Origin: Pinus tabuliformis
Lineage: Eukaryota > Streptophyta > Pinopsida > Pinales > Pinaceae
DNA: 64,000 bases
Reading direction: 5' to 3'
NCBI GenBank assembly: GCA_031772625.1
Contig: CM062813.1
Span: 764,832,720-764,896,719 of the forward strand
In this document: positions 21,033 to 30,083 of the stretch, one piece after another
How positions within the stretch are numbered: the first letter of the stretch is position 1
Layout: the number at the start of each line of letters is the position of its first letter
The notes under the pieces: model-generated
What the model saw: the letters and a program-made list of their open reading frames with translations, nothing else
Told to the model about the DNA's origin: nothing
Databases searched by the model: none
Program-made: the position numbers and the translations under genes

Positions 21033-23138
21033 CGGTGGGCTCCAGTATTGTAGCAATGATGCTACAACTCTTGGGACTCCCTTCTTTACTTTTATCAACC
21101 CGGTAGTTCGTAACAAACTTCGAAGCGACGGTGCTATATGCACAAGTACTAGCTCTTGCCGTAGGCTGTCACTTGATCAGTTGGCACAAGTCCGCTAGGA
21201 GCTTAAGCCAACTTCTATGAGCTCTTAGAAGAAGCTTTTAACTGTGATGGATGGAAGTTAACTCGAAGGAGTCTAATCTACTTGCATAAAGGAGCTGAAA
21301 GCTGAAAGGAAATGCAAACCCTAGCAAACCCTAGTTCTATCGACTAACCCTACTGGTGCAAGAAAAAAGATGAAAGCTGCTGAAATGGGTGCCATTGACT
21401 CTTGGAAAGGTAAAATGCATGTGACTAAGTTACTTCTAAAGTAAAATCTGAAAAATAAAATAAAATATCTTTTTGTATTTTTGAGTAATCTTTGTAGAAT
21501 TATTATGCATGTGATTTAACTGTTTTTGACTGTGCAGAGGTTGATTGGCGAGAGGAAATGGAGTAGGCACTTGCAGGACATTGGGAAGGTGAGAAGAGGG
21601 CCTAAGGAGTCCCTAGCATCCTTCCAGAGAGTTTCACAGTGATCAGATCTCGAAAAACTGCTCACGTGAACTTCTACAGGAAGTTTGCAGGGGTTCTATA
21701 GGATGTTCTACAGGATGTTCTACAAGAAGGGCCGAAAGAGGATTTTTGAGGGTTGATGGAGGAAAAATGGTAGGAAAGTGGAAATGGAGGATGGATAAGG
21801 ATGTGAAGGGGTCTAGGACCTGGTGAATGAAGCTAAGGAGTGATGAAGGTGGTTGGATTTTTTCAAGTATGGAGGGAGCAATGTTGCACAAGAATGTAGA
21901 AATTAGGGCAAATTGGAAAAGTGTGGCAAATGAAGGGAAGGAATCTTGGATTAGGGGTTGGATCAGAATGTATGATGGAGGATGTATTACAAGTGCTCTA
22001 CACACTATTTTCCAAAACTGATCGAACCAAGACTAGAAAAACCAGAGATCTATCTATTTTGACCTAAACTGACCTAAAAACCATAAACATGATGAACATA
22101 AGTTTATAGACAGGAAATCATGCAAGATAAATATGGAAATTAAGCAAGAACAGATCTAAACATGCAAGTACAACTGATATCAACTTTTCCAACTCAAAAT
22201 CTAACACTAGTAGTTGCATTAGAAGGAAAAAACAATGTTTTTGTGGCAACAAGTATGCCTTGGTCTCAACTCATGGTCCTAAGGAGGGAGAGATGAGATC
22301 AAGGATTGCTCGATGGCAATTTTGCAGATCTTTTCTATTACCAAATTTTCAAATCAACCTGAAGCATGAAATGCTATTTTAATCATCAAAAACAACCTAA
22401 GTAACAAAGCAAGATCTTAACCTAAATAGCAGAAATTATTCTATGAATGCAAAGAAAACACATAATAGTACACAAAGGAGGTACTGGCACTTGGGTTGGG
22501 CCCAACCCCAAGAGCTATAGCCTCCTAAGAAAATCTTAGAGCTGGTGCAAAGTGAAATTTATCTCCATTACTCAAAAAATAACCATGTCACAAAAATGTT
22601 TACAACAAGAGCTCGAAAATGAGTTGAAAGGCAGAGTAGCACCAAAGTGGGAAAACAACTGTTCAAGAGCTAAACTAACAAGGCTTGAAGCCTTACTAAT
22701 TATGCACCATGAGGACTCCCAACAACCATCCTTAACTTTAGGGGCTTGGCTGCTCAAAACTGCAGTCAATCAGCCACTTCACAAAATCTGCTCAGCTACC
22801 CCTTGAAATCATCTCTGCTAGGTTGTTGAACTCCGAGCTGATGGTGGAGAACTCAAGGAAGGGGTCATTTAGTGCAGGACAAACCCTTCCTAAAAATCCT
22901 CAGCCTTGTTCCTTCATATTCGCTGTCAACTTGCTCATAAATGCTTGACCTTGGTCTAAAAGATGTCCAAAAATTTGCAATAAGCATGTATTAGACTTTT
23001 GTGGTCAAGTGACTATTCTCATTCATCAATTAACATAAATATATTCAAAAGCATGCATAAAACTATGAAGAATGGTGGATTAATCAAGAATAATAGGCAA
23101 AATGAGCCCATAAAGTTACCCATTTTTGGGGCTCATCA
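21033..23138 (-). repeat. 5' LTR of the Athila-like element
   Basis: This 2106-bp LTR matches 8130-10216. Its first + strand base is C where the other copy has T (CGGTGGGCTCC). It carries extra TTCTACAGGA units (21671-21683, 21706-21715). It is followed by target duplication ATAGG at 23139. Short frames inside it are not supported as genes. Confidence 0.92.
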
Positions 23139-23143
23139 ATAGG

Positions 23144-24150
23144 TTTGAAGGAAAGAGAATCATCATGGTGGTAGTTGTTAGACTTACCATGTATGCACTC
23201 TTTTGTGCATGATCTCATCCTTTAAAAGCCAATACAATTGCTACTACATCTATGGAAACAATTCAAAAGCTTCATGGAAATCCAAACTTTATAGTAAGTG
23301 ACGGAGATCCCATTTTCACCATAAATTTTTAGACAGAATTATTTTCTTGTCTTGGTACTCAATTAGCTCATAGCTAATATTATCATCCTCAATCTGATGG
23401 GCAAGTTGAGATACTAAAAAAATGTTTGGAAGGATCTATTGGTTGCATTGTATCTGATAAACAAACATAATGGGTTAAGTGGTTACCTCTAGCTGAATGG
23501 TGGTATAACACTCCCTTCCATACTACAGCAAAAATGACCCCATTTATGGCACTTTATCGATATCATCCACCATTCATCACATCATATTTAAGAGAAAATT
23601 CTAAGGTTCAAGCAGTATAAGATCATATCGAGCATCAACAACAAGTACTCCAACTCTTAAAGTATAACCTCACTCTAGCGCAAAATCGAATGAAACAACA
23701 TGCATATCAACATTGTAGTGAAATAACTTTTAATGTAGGTGACTGGGTATTTTTATGGCTACAACCATACAAACAAATGTCTGTAAATAATGCTAAGAAG
23801 GATAATAAATTATCACCCAAGTACTATGATCCTTACAAGGTGTTGCAAAAGATTGGTACTGTGGCATACAAATTAGAGTTGCCCACATCTTCTCAAGTAC
23901 AGCTAGTTTTCCATGTTTCATGCTTAAATAAGGTTATTGGTGACAAGCTTCCAGTTCAAATAATGTTGCCAAAACTTGATGAAGAAGGAAAAATCATATT
24001 TGATCTTGAAGCAGTCATGGAAACAAGAACCCGACAACTATAGAATCGATCAATTTCAAAGTATCTCATTAAGTGGAAGAACTTACCTGTTGAAAATTCC
24101 ACATGGAAGATGAAAATTTTATACAAAAGCATCCAAAACTACTCAATCAT
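23144..24150 (+). pseudogene. pol: Chromovirus integrase core, C-terminus and chromodomain
   Basis: This stretch continues the integrase split at 8129. NFIVSDGDPIF has the second catalytic Asp, and HPQSDGQVEILKK the Glu. MALYRYHPP marks the core end, FNVGDWVFLWLQPYKQ and YYDPYKVLQKIGTVAYKLEL the GPY/F-like module, and QLVFHVSCLNK the joint. The tail reads FDLEAVMETRTRQL then YLIKWKNLPVENSTWK, a chromodomain-like end with the W-x-x-W pattern, thought to steer insertion to marked chromatin. Stops occur at several points (for example before NRSIS), so it is dead. Only 23690-24043 is open. Confidence 0.87.
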
Positions 24151-24170
24151 TTAGGAAAACACTATTTTTG

Positions 24171-24183
24171 AAGGAAAGGGGAT
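24171..24183 (+). promoter_or_regulatory. Polypurine tract of the chromovirus
   Basis: AAGGAAAGGGGAT lies directly before the 3' LTR start TGTTAGG at 24184, as needed for plus-strand priming. Confidence 0.85.
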
Positions 24184-24485
24184 TGTTAGGTCCCTATAAT
24201 ACTAGTGTATCCCCCTTATTGTTATTGTTATGCCCATGTAGCCCCCATATTGTTATTGTTGTGCCCCATAGAAGCCCACTATTTTTATGTTGCACCCTTA
24301 CATTATTATTGTTATGTAGGCTCTAAGTTTATTGTGACCTCTTAGCCTCCTATATATACAAAGGAGATCTTGTCATTTGTATCATCCAAGAATTATTCAG
24401 TTATGTAATGTAAAGGTGGTTTTCTCCTCGAAGACGATAATTTTTAAGTCGTTTATCTATATGTTCGTGAGTTGGTTGCATAACA
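24184..24485 (+). repeat. 3' LTR of the chromovirus
   Basis: This 302-bp repeat begins TGTTAGGTCCC and ends GCATAACA. It keeps the TATATATA box (24351-24358). Differences from the 5' LTR are spread over its length, pointing to an old insertion. AATCA follows at 24486 as target duplication. Confidence 0.93.
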
Positions 24486-24698
24486 AATCACCAATTAGTC
24501 TATGACGTGCATTATTACCCACCCAAGGATTATTATCTATTCTTATATGTTTTTCATTTCCCACTTTCCATCATAACCAATTCCATAAAATAAGGAAGGA
24601 TATAATCAAGGAATTTGAAATTATGATCCATTATTGATCTTTTTATTGGGAAATCTTATCCAAACTTCAATAGAAAGGGGATCACTATATTTAGATTT
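24486..24698 (-). pseudogene. LINE ORF2 piece between two LTR elements
   Basis: On the minus strand one frame reads ILWNWL, stop, WKVGNEKHIRIDNNPWVGNN, then RHRLIGD. This is the W-x-V-G-N-G-x-x-I-x-I-x-x-D-x-W-x-G box found after the RT domain in plant L1-like ORF2. The piece is bounded by the chromovirus on the left and the Tat-like element on the right (target duplication GATTT at 24694-24698). It bridges in frame into 1475 on the left. Confidence 0.65.
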
Positions 24699-25822
24699 TG
24701 TTGGAAAGGTAAATCCCCTCTACGGATAGAGGCGATCCCTACTAGCCCAGCAAAGGTCTAGCAACAATCAAACAACGCTGCTATGCATGTTCCTAATTAC
24801 AATTAAACAAGAGGTAAAGAGCACCTACTTGGATTCTCGCGCTGTCGTTTGACGAAGAGATGTTGCCTTCGCTCCTTCGCTTTGGCTGGTCATGATCCTC
24901 CGCGATCCCCGCGAATAGATACTTGCACACGCGAAGAGGGAACAAACACAAGCGTGAAATCTAGTAAAAGTAACCATACATCAGTCAGAAAAGATGTAAT
25001 TCACATTTAACCATTGCAAGTACAAATGAGAATGGAACAATAATAGCAGTCATCTATTATTAATCAGAATAGAGAAGAGTACAACCAAATGTTCTGACGT
25101 CGGTAACCTTCTCAGGAGGGGCCAGTCAGCATGCATCTCAAGCATTCACCTTTGAGGATGATTCTCCCAAGACAAACAACTCTCTCTTACACACAAGCAA
25201 CACAAAACAACCTTCCCTAAGCAATCAATCACTTCCACACCTAGCACACCAAATACCTATAGTAGCAGCAATCTGAGCACTATAAGCTCTATACAATCCA
25301 AGCTATGTCTAACTAGCTGCTCATGGTAATGGTGGAAGTATATGTAGGAGAAGGAGCCTCCTAAAAGGGTGGAAGGATGAGCTTATCTTCAAGGGAAGGT
25401 TGTTGCAAAGGGTCGAATAGACATGCCATAGAAGGGAGTCGACATTCACAAAGCTAACAACCAAGCCTGGAGTGATCTGGAAGGCTGGCTGTTTGAACAA
25501 ATTCGCCCAAACTGAATCAGCGCGGATTATGAGGCAACTGACGCGATGTCGCCGTGTCTACATAACTGGGACAGTCATGTCAGCGCGGAAGAACACGGGA
25601 AAGGCGCGCTGGCGACCAGCGCGGGAAAGTGATGTCCTTCCGAGCTGGCAGCGCACGGAATACACTATGGAGCGCCAGTCATCGCGGGTATTTCGCAAAC
25701 AGACGCGCTGATGAATAGAACTTTAGAAAAATGGGTTTTTGGGCCAGTTCAGAAGGCATGAACTTAGTGATTGGCACAGCAGGGTGACTGACAGGAAGGC
25801 AGTGACAAATTACTGTGTAACA
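24699..25822 (-). repeat. 3' LTR of the Tat-like element
   Basis: On the + strand it runs from TGTTGGAAAGG to ACTGTGTAACA, and it is 99 percent identical to 39457-40580. It contains CAGCGCG or CGCGCTG at 24838, 25518, 25581, 25605, 25617 and 25704. The frame at 25472-25711 overlaps this motif cluster and is not supported as a gene. Differences from the other LTR are all C/T on this strand (positions 24837, 24893, 24912, 24923, 24953, 25134, 25418, 25485, 25555, 25694, 25704). Confidence 0.96.
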
Positions 25823-25836
25823 GATGCCCCCTAAAG
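25823..25836 (-). promoter_or_regulatory. Polypurine tract of the Tat-like element
   Basis: On the minus strand CTTTAGGGGGCATC directly precedes the 3' LTR start TGTTACACAG. The G run and position fit the plus-strand primer. Confidence 0.8.
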
Positions 25837-25947
25837 CATGAAGACCGAGAGAGTGGGAGGGGTGAAATGCTTTACAACACACGCCGAACTGGAACACCAC
25901 CAGGAAGGACCGAAATATCTCTGATAATCAAGTACATGCAGTCTAGG

Positions 25948-26084
25948 CATGGGCGCAGCCATCCAAAAAGACATGCGAAAAGGTCTGTTGGAATGGACGC
26001 AGCCACCTAGCTAAAGAGACCATAATAATGATAAGGTATGGTCGCAGCCATCCATGACGACTCAGGTATGGGCGCAGCCATCCA
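25948..26084. repeat. Four copies of an ATGGGCGCAGCCATCCA motif
   Basis: Copies lie at 25948-25965, 25993-26007 (GGACGCAGCCACC), 26037-26054 (GGTCGCAGCCATCCA) and 26067-26084. Start-to-start steps are near 45, 45 and 30 bp, all multiples of 15. They lie in non-coding sequence between the 3' LTR and the antisense gene. Function is unknown. Confidence 0.8.
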
Positions 26085-27539
26085 TCAATGAGTCATGTAA
26101 TGATCATCCACAAAATCACAACCTGGACCATAACAGACAGGGATCCAGGGTCTTGCGCTCCGTCCCGATCCGAACAAAGTACAAGTTAAAGCATGTGAAT
26201 ATATGGGTTGAAGTCGACCATGCATGAACATCGTCTGCTTACCAGTCAATGATGAAAACTGTTAACAGACGCGAGAGGTACCACCAATAATGACAATGGC
26301 CCTCAAGGTACTATAGGTACAATCCGCGGCATGTGAATCAATGAGCTGGTGTCGAACACCCACGGAATCATTCGATCGGAGGCCAATGATGTAAACCTTG
26401 TGTCGAACACGAAGAACCTGCCATTGAGGCATGCAGGCTCTAAGGCACCTGAAGGGAGTCTCTAAGTCACCTTCCCGGATAATGAGCTGAAGTCGACAGG
26501 AAGTGACCTTGATCGAAGGTGGGCCATAATGTTCCCCACATCATCGACGCGAGACAAAGGAAAAATGATTTGTGTGAGATAGCAGATGAGGTTGTATTAT
26601 TGCAGAGGTCAACTTCTCTTGAACATATCGACGACACTGTAGCGGGTTTGGCAGTATTTGACATCAAATGAGCAAAGGGTATAGTGATGATGGCGATGGG
26701 CAGATGAGAGGTCGAATAGGATAACCCAAACCCATGGAGGCCAGTGAAAAACAAAATGAGATGGTCCCACCCAGACACGAAGCAGAAGAGCGCCATGTTC
26801 AAGAGCGACATACTGTCGACACAAATATGATTACAGTTCCATTTTCCCCACCATTTCTGGCAGGTACCCCGGTTATTTTTGGATGACAAGCTTGACGGGG
26901 ATAGCATATGCTTGAAGAGTGTCATTTTGACAATGTCCGGTGTCATCAAGTGTTTAACGAGCCTGACAAAGGAAAAACTCGGCGTCTTTTCTTGTTTAGA
27001 GAGCCTGAAAAGACAGCAGAAAAGAAGACTCCAGGGGGGTCCTTTTTCGTACAGTTGTGTCTCTCGAGCCCGAAAAAGTATAAAACAATGCTCGAAAGAA
27101 CCGCCCGACCATTACGATCGAGGAGTACTTTTCGTAAATAGTGTTCTTGACCCGAAAAAGTAAAAAAGCGGTCGAAAACACGTCATTTTAGAGCCGATAA
27201 CGAGTGCGAAATGACAAACACCCGGCAATCTTTTTAAGTTATACGGTCGGAAAAAGAGCTTAAAATGACCGCCTCTCGTTCCCTTTAACGAGCTGAAAGG
27301 AGGCTCGGCCATCTTTTCTCGTTTTATGTCGGAAAAGAGCTCAAAGACGACATTGTTGGGACCAAGTGATTTCAGGACCATGATGATTTTCACCGTCTAT
27401 TCGAACCTGCACAGGAACACTACCCGCATAAATCCATTTGATATGTGTAAAAAACATATTAAAACATGGATTCAATAAGGCTAAATCCATGGCAAAAGAT
27501 GGTAGAAACCCAAAAATATGGTCATTTATGAGTTTTTAC
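26085..27539. other. Non-coding region with dispersed short repeats, upstream of the antisense gene
   Basis: No gene is recognised, and frames such as 26467-26949 (minus) and 26879-27163 lack domains. Two families of degenerate units are visible. The first is GTCGAAC/GTCGACC, often preceded by AATGAGCTG (26215, 26353, 26402, 26480). The second is GAG-CCCGAAAAAGTA/GTCGGAAAAGAGC (27000, 27066, 27149, 27245, 27328). The second family recurs beyond the other end of gag (37520, 37615). The region is the likely promoter-proximal sequence of the antisense gene and part of the element's 3' untranslated RNA. Confidence 0.6.
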
Positions 27540-27547
27540 TATAAATA
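27540..27547 (+). promoter_or_regulatory. TATA box of the antisense gene
   Basis: TATAAATA followed by GGGGGGG is a consensus plant TATA box on the + strand. It is 447 bp before the ATG at 27987. A candidate non-coding exon (about 27575-27672) ends in TCTTCCAG at a GTAGGC donor (27673), and TTGTGCAG at 27973-27980 is a good acceptor six bases before the ATG. Together they look like a normal promoter, leader exon and leader intron. Confidence 0.65.
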
Positions 27548-27775
27548 GGGGGGGTGAAAAATTATTTTTACCATTTTACCATTTTGGGACGTGAAGGACG
27601 TGGAGAAGCCAGAAAGTTGACGGAGTGATTTCCAGCTCGTACGGACACCATTCTTCGAACCGTTTCTTCCAGGTAGGCTCTCCTCTCCTTGCCCTGCATT
27701 TCGATCATATTTTATAGGATTTTAACGGTCGAATTTGCCCAATTGGACAAATTCTTGGCGCATGGATGCGCTCTC

Positions 27776-27877
27776 GGTCAGCGCGGATTTCCCACGCGGG
27801 TCCGCGCTGGCCGAATTAGGACAAAACGCGCCCAACTTCGGGTCAGCGCGGAAAACCCGTGTTCTTCCACGCTGACC
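27776..27877. repeat. Two GC-rich hairpins built from CAGCGCG/CGCGCTG
   Basis: Hairpin 1 has arms GGTCAGCGCGGA (27776-27787) and TCCGCGCTGGCC (27801-27812), pairing at 11 of 12 positions. Hairpin 2 has arms GGTCAGCGCGGAA (27841-27853) and TTCCACGCTGACC (27865-27877), pairing at 12 of 13. Both lie inside the candidate leader intron (27673-27980) of the antisense gene. The same motif fills the LTRs and the sense leader of this element. Confidence 0.85.
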
Positions 27878-27986
27878 TTGAAAAATAACACAGGGCTGTC
27901 ATGGAAATTTTTTTTTGTTTCAATTTGAACGTGAAAAATTTCATGCCATCACTTCTAATTTCTTTTCATGGCTTGTGCAGGACGCA

Positions 27987-29206
27987 ATGGCTTTCCAATG
28001 GCAGGAAAGAGTGCACGAGGTTGAGGACATAGCTACATTTGCAAGTGTGGAGTGCTGCAATGCCATGCAGGCATGCGGGTTCATGAAGTTCTTCCTCACA
28101 CCGCGCCTAAGGGCCCAGCATGATCTCCTCGAGCTACTGATCAGGGCATGGAACCCGGTGGATGGGAAATTCACCATCCGGGGCCAAGACATTGAATTCG
28201 ACCATATGGACATTTTCTTTCTGACTGGGTTGTCACGCCGGGGTGCAAGGCCCATCATAGAGGGACAACGACCTGGCGGCGGTCCTCTAGACGATCTCAT
28301 GGCTCGAGTATGTCCAGAAGCCGAGAAGACGCGGAGTGGGAAAGTGGCAATCCCCACGGTGAGAAACATAGTCCTTCGCACCATCCTGTTCATGGTGACC
28401 CGGGCAGCGGGAAGCATGGCCAACCACGAGGCCTCGAAGACTCACCTTATGCTAGCTCTCGATTGCCTTGAGCCTACTGTGTTCGATTGGGCCACAGCGG
28501 TGACCAACAACATGAAGAGGCAGCTCAGCAACTGTCGTCGCGGAGAGACGAAGCAGTTCGGCTACGGGTCTATCTTAGTCCCGCTTATCCTAGAGCGAGT
28601 GCCAGCCATGCGGCTGCAGACGATGGCCGTGGATGCTCCCAGGGATCCTCGGGAGACGAGGGCCACGCGATGGGCTCGCATCATGCCACGCGGAGGCGGT
28701 GGCCGGCCGCATTCCTGGGGAGCATTCTTCCGGGACTGGCTGGATCAGCAGGTTATCTTCATGGAGGACTGGCCATACGCGGGTATGGATTTCCGCAATG
28801 ACCCTGATATGGTGCTGCCCCCAGGGGAACAGTGGGATGATGCAGGTATAACACTTGACTTTTTGAGTTTTGTAATGTTTTTGAATTTTTCATGTACATG
28901 TCCTAATAAATGTCATGGTATGCAGATGTGGGGCCCACTAGACCGATTGGCCTGGCTGCCGAGGCACGGAGAGAGGGACAGGGAGCTGGAGCCCTGGCCT
29001 TAGTCCCTCCAGGGGTTGACACGTCAGAGACTGTAGCTCGCAACCTTGAGGGGTTGCTGGAGGGAGTGCCTGACTACCAGGGGGTCGAGGAGGTCCCCTT
29101 AGAGCACCAGATCCATACAGTGGGGGTGGAACCCAGGGTGCACCGCCTTCTGAGGCGGGTAGCACGAGCAGCTGTGTACTACAAAGAGCATCACCCGGCT
29201 CAATAG
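27987..29206 (+). CDS. Antisense accessory gene of the Tat-like element, plant-mobile-domain-like protein
   Basis: The ATG at 27987 (GCAATGGC context) opens a 286-codon first coding exon. A GT...AG intron of 80 bp (28846-28925; GTATAACACT to TATGCAG) joins it in frame to an exon ending in TAG at 29206. The spliced product is 379 residues with no stop, and 859 plus 281 bases divide exactly by three. Residues about 45-210 (HDLLELLIRAWNPVDGKFTI, then DHMDIFFLTGLSRRGARP, then GYGSILVPLILERVPAM) resemble the plant mobile domain found in some host proteins and transposons. Antisense accessory genes are known in other Tat-group elements. No nuclease residues are obvious, so the biochemical role is unknown. 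A longer frame from 27915 would start at TTG and cross the acceptor, so I reject it. Confidence 0.75.
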
Positions 29207-29549
29207 TTACCTAGGTTTTATTTCCACTGTTATTTTGAGACACATGACTCAGATGTACTGATTTTTTTGGACATATACACTTATTTTTGAGCGCCTTAGT
29301 GCGCCACACGATATATATATACATACCGGCTTTTGGGATGGATCACTGTTACATGTGATGATGTTTTTTTTATGTTATGCAATTGTTCAGTACAACTGTG
29401 ATCTTGTGTATGAATTTGCACGACACATGACCCATGTATTTTATATTTTTAAACAAGCTTAAAAACACACACACACATGCAAACTATGCTTGAGAAAATA
29501 TTTACATATGCTTTACTCTATTATGCTTTCTATGTCTTCTTGTATGATG
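29207..29549. other. Spacer between two convergent reading units
   Basis: This AT-rich stretch has a short ACACAC run near 29468 and no ORF. It contains the 3' end of the antisense gene and lies downstream of the second RNase H on the other strand, so both transcripts would end or overlap here. No clear polyadenylation signal could be fixed. Confidence 0.5.
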
Positions 29550-29969
29550 TTATCTGTTACGCAAATGTCTATCTAACACATGATTTGCCAATGCATCAGT
29601 CAACGTATTCAATCGTCTTGGAATGTGTTGATAAGTAATGTAATCAAAGTTCCGTTCCAACAATCTTACACGTAGGTACAACCTTAGTATGCGTTGGTCT
29701 CTGACGGAATATCGCCCGTTAAGCTGATGGACGACCAGCTGGGAGTCCAGGTTCACCACTAATTCTCGGATGCCGAGGTCAACCGCTTCGGCAAGTAATT
29801 CAATTACAGCGCTGTATTCGGCAACGTTGTTAGTGGTACGACCTAGGCAGACACCCTGAAGGTCTAACAATTCTCTGTGAGGATCGTAGATCACCCACGC
29901 CGCAGATGACAAATTGCAAGTGCTGCGGCAGGCGCCATCAGCGAAACCAACATAGGGTGCACTAGACAT
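29550..29969 (-). CDS. Second RNase H (archaeal-like) downstream of integrase
   Basis: The 139-residue frame starts at the ATG at 29969 (MSSAPYVGFADG). The upstream extension to 30068 begins at TTG. TTGTGCAG precedes the ATG directly, so a splice acceptor may deliver it from an upstream donor. Catalytic residues of a type I RNase H are all present: D11 in FADGACR, E51 in NNVAEYSAV, D75 in NLDSQLV, D125 in NTLTDALAN. An extra RNase H of this kind is typical of Tat-group elements, where I recall it before integrase. Here it follows integrase as a separate ORF after the pol stop. It would help degrade the RNA template. No defects are visible. Confidence 0.85.
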   Translation of the reverse strand: MSSAPYVGFADGACRSTCNLSSAAWVIYDPHRELLDLQGVCLGRTTNNVAEYSAVIELLAEAVDLGIRELVVNLDSQLVVHQLNGRYSVRDQRILRLYLRVRLLERNFDYITYQHIPRRLNTLTDALANHVLDRHLRNR

Positions 29970-30083
29970 CTGCACAAGAAAAAGAGAGCACAATAAGAGG
30001 CAAAACACGCCTTCACACCAAAGCAAAAACGGAATCATGCACAACACACAAAACATACGTATATACAAAGTGAGTGCGCGAAG

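Larger units (their letters stand above)
8130..23138 (-). mobile_element. Athila-like Ty3/gypsy element, 15.0 kb
   Basis: Two LTRs of about 2.1 kb (8130-10216, 21033-23138) enclose minus-strand gag, protease, RT, RNase H and integrase, a 2-kb spacer and a third ORF. A perfect 5-bp target duplication ATAGG flanks it (8125-8129, 23139-23143). The primer site is of the Asp-tRNA type seen in Athila-like elements. The protease active site D-L-G-A-T resembles the D-L-G-A-S of the Athila/Tat group. The extra ORF after integrase sits where Athila elements carry their so-called env-like gene. Numerous stops, many explainable as CAG to TAG or TGG to TAG, make it inactive. LTR divergence is about 5-8 percent by eye. 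Confidence 0.93.
1476..24485 (+). mobile_element. Chromovirus-type Ty3/gypsy element, decayed, carrying two nested insertions
   Basis: An LTR pair (1476-1778 and 24184-24485) with TG...CA ends encloses an initiator-Met-type primer site, gag, protease, RT, RNase H, integrase, a chromodomain-like tail and a polypurine tract, all on the + strand. Flanking 5-bp target duplications are AATCG (1471-1475) and AATCA (24486-24490), one mismatch. Without the nested solo LTR (4893-7103) and Athila-like element (8130-23138), the element is about 5.8 kb, a normal chromovirus size. Domain order RT-RH-INT plus a C-terminal chromodomain places it in the chromovirus branch. All frames carry stops and shifts, so it is inactive. 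It interrupts an older minus-strand LINE. Confidence 0.93.

Noticed and set aside
25472-25711. LTR ORF present in both LTR copies (also 40158-40469)
   Set aside because: No domain; openness is explained by the CAGCGCG motif cluster, and the reading differs in length between copies.
25948-26084. CRISPR-like spaced repeats
   Set aside because: Plant nuclear DNA, only four imperfect 15-17 bp units with unequal spacing and no cas genes.
27915-27986. 24-codon N-terminal extension of the antisense ORF
   Set aside because: The first codon is TTG and the stretch contains the TTGTGCAG acceptor; the ATG at 27987 right after it is the better start.
27987-29206. Ordinary host gene trapped between repeats
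   Set aside because: It lies between the polypurine tract and second RNase H of one element whose two LTRs and TSDs are intact, so it came with the element rather than being a resident host gene.
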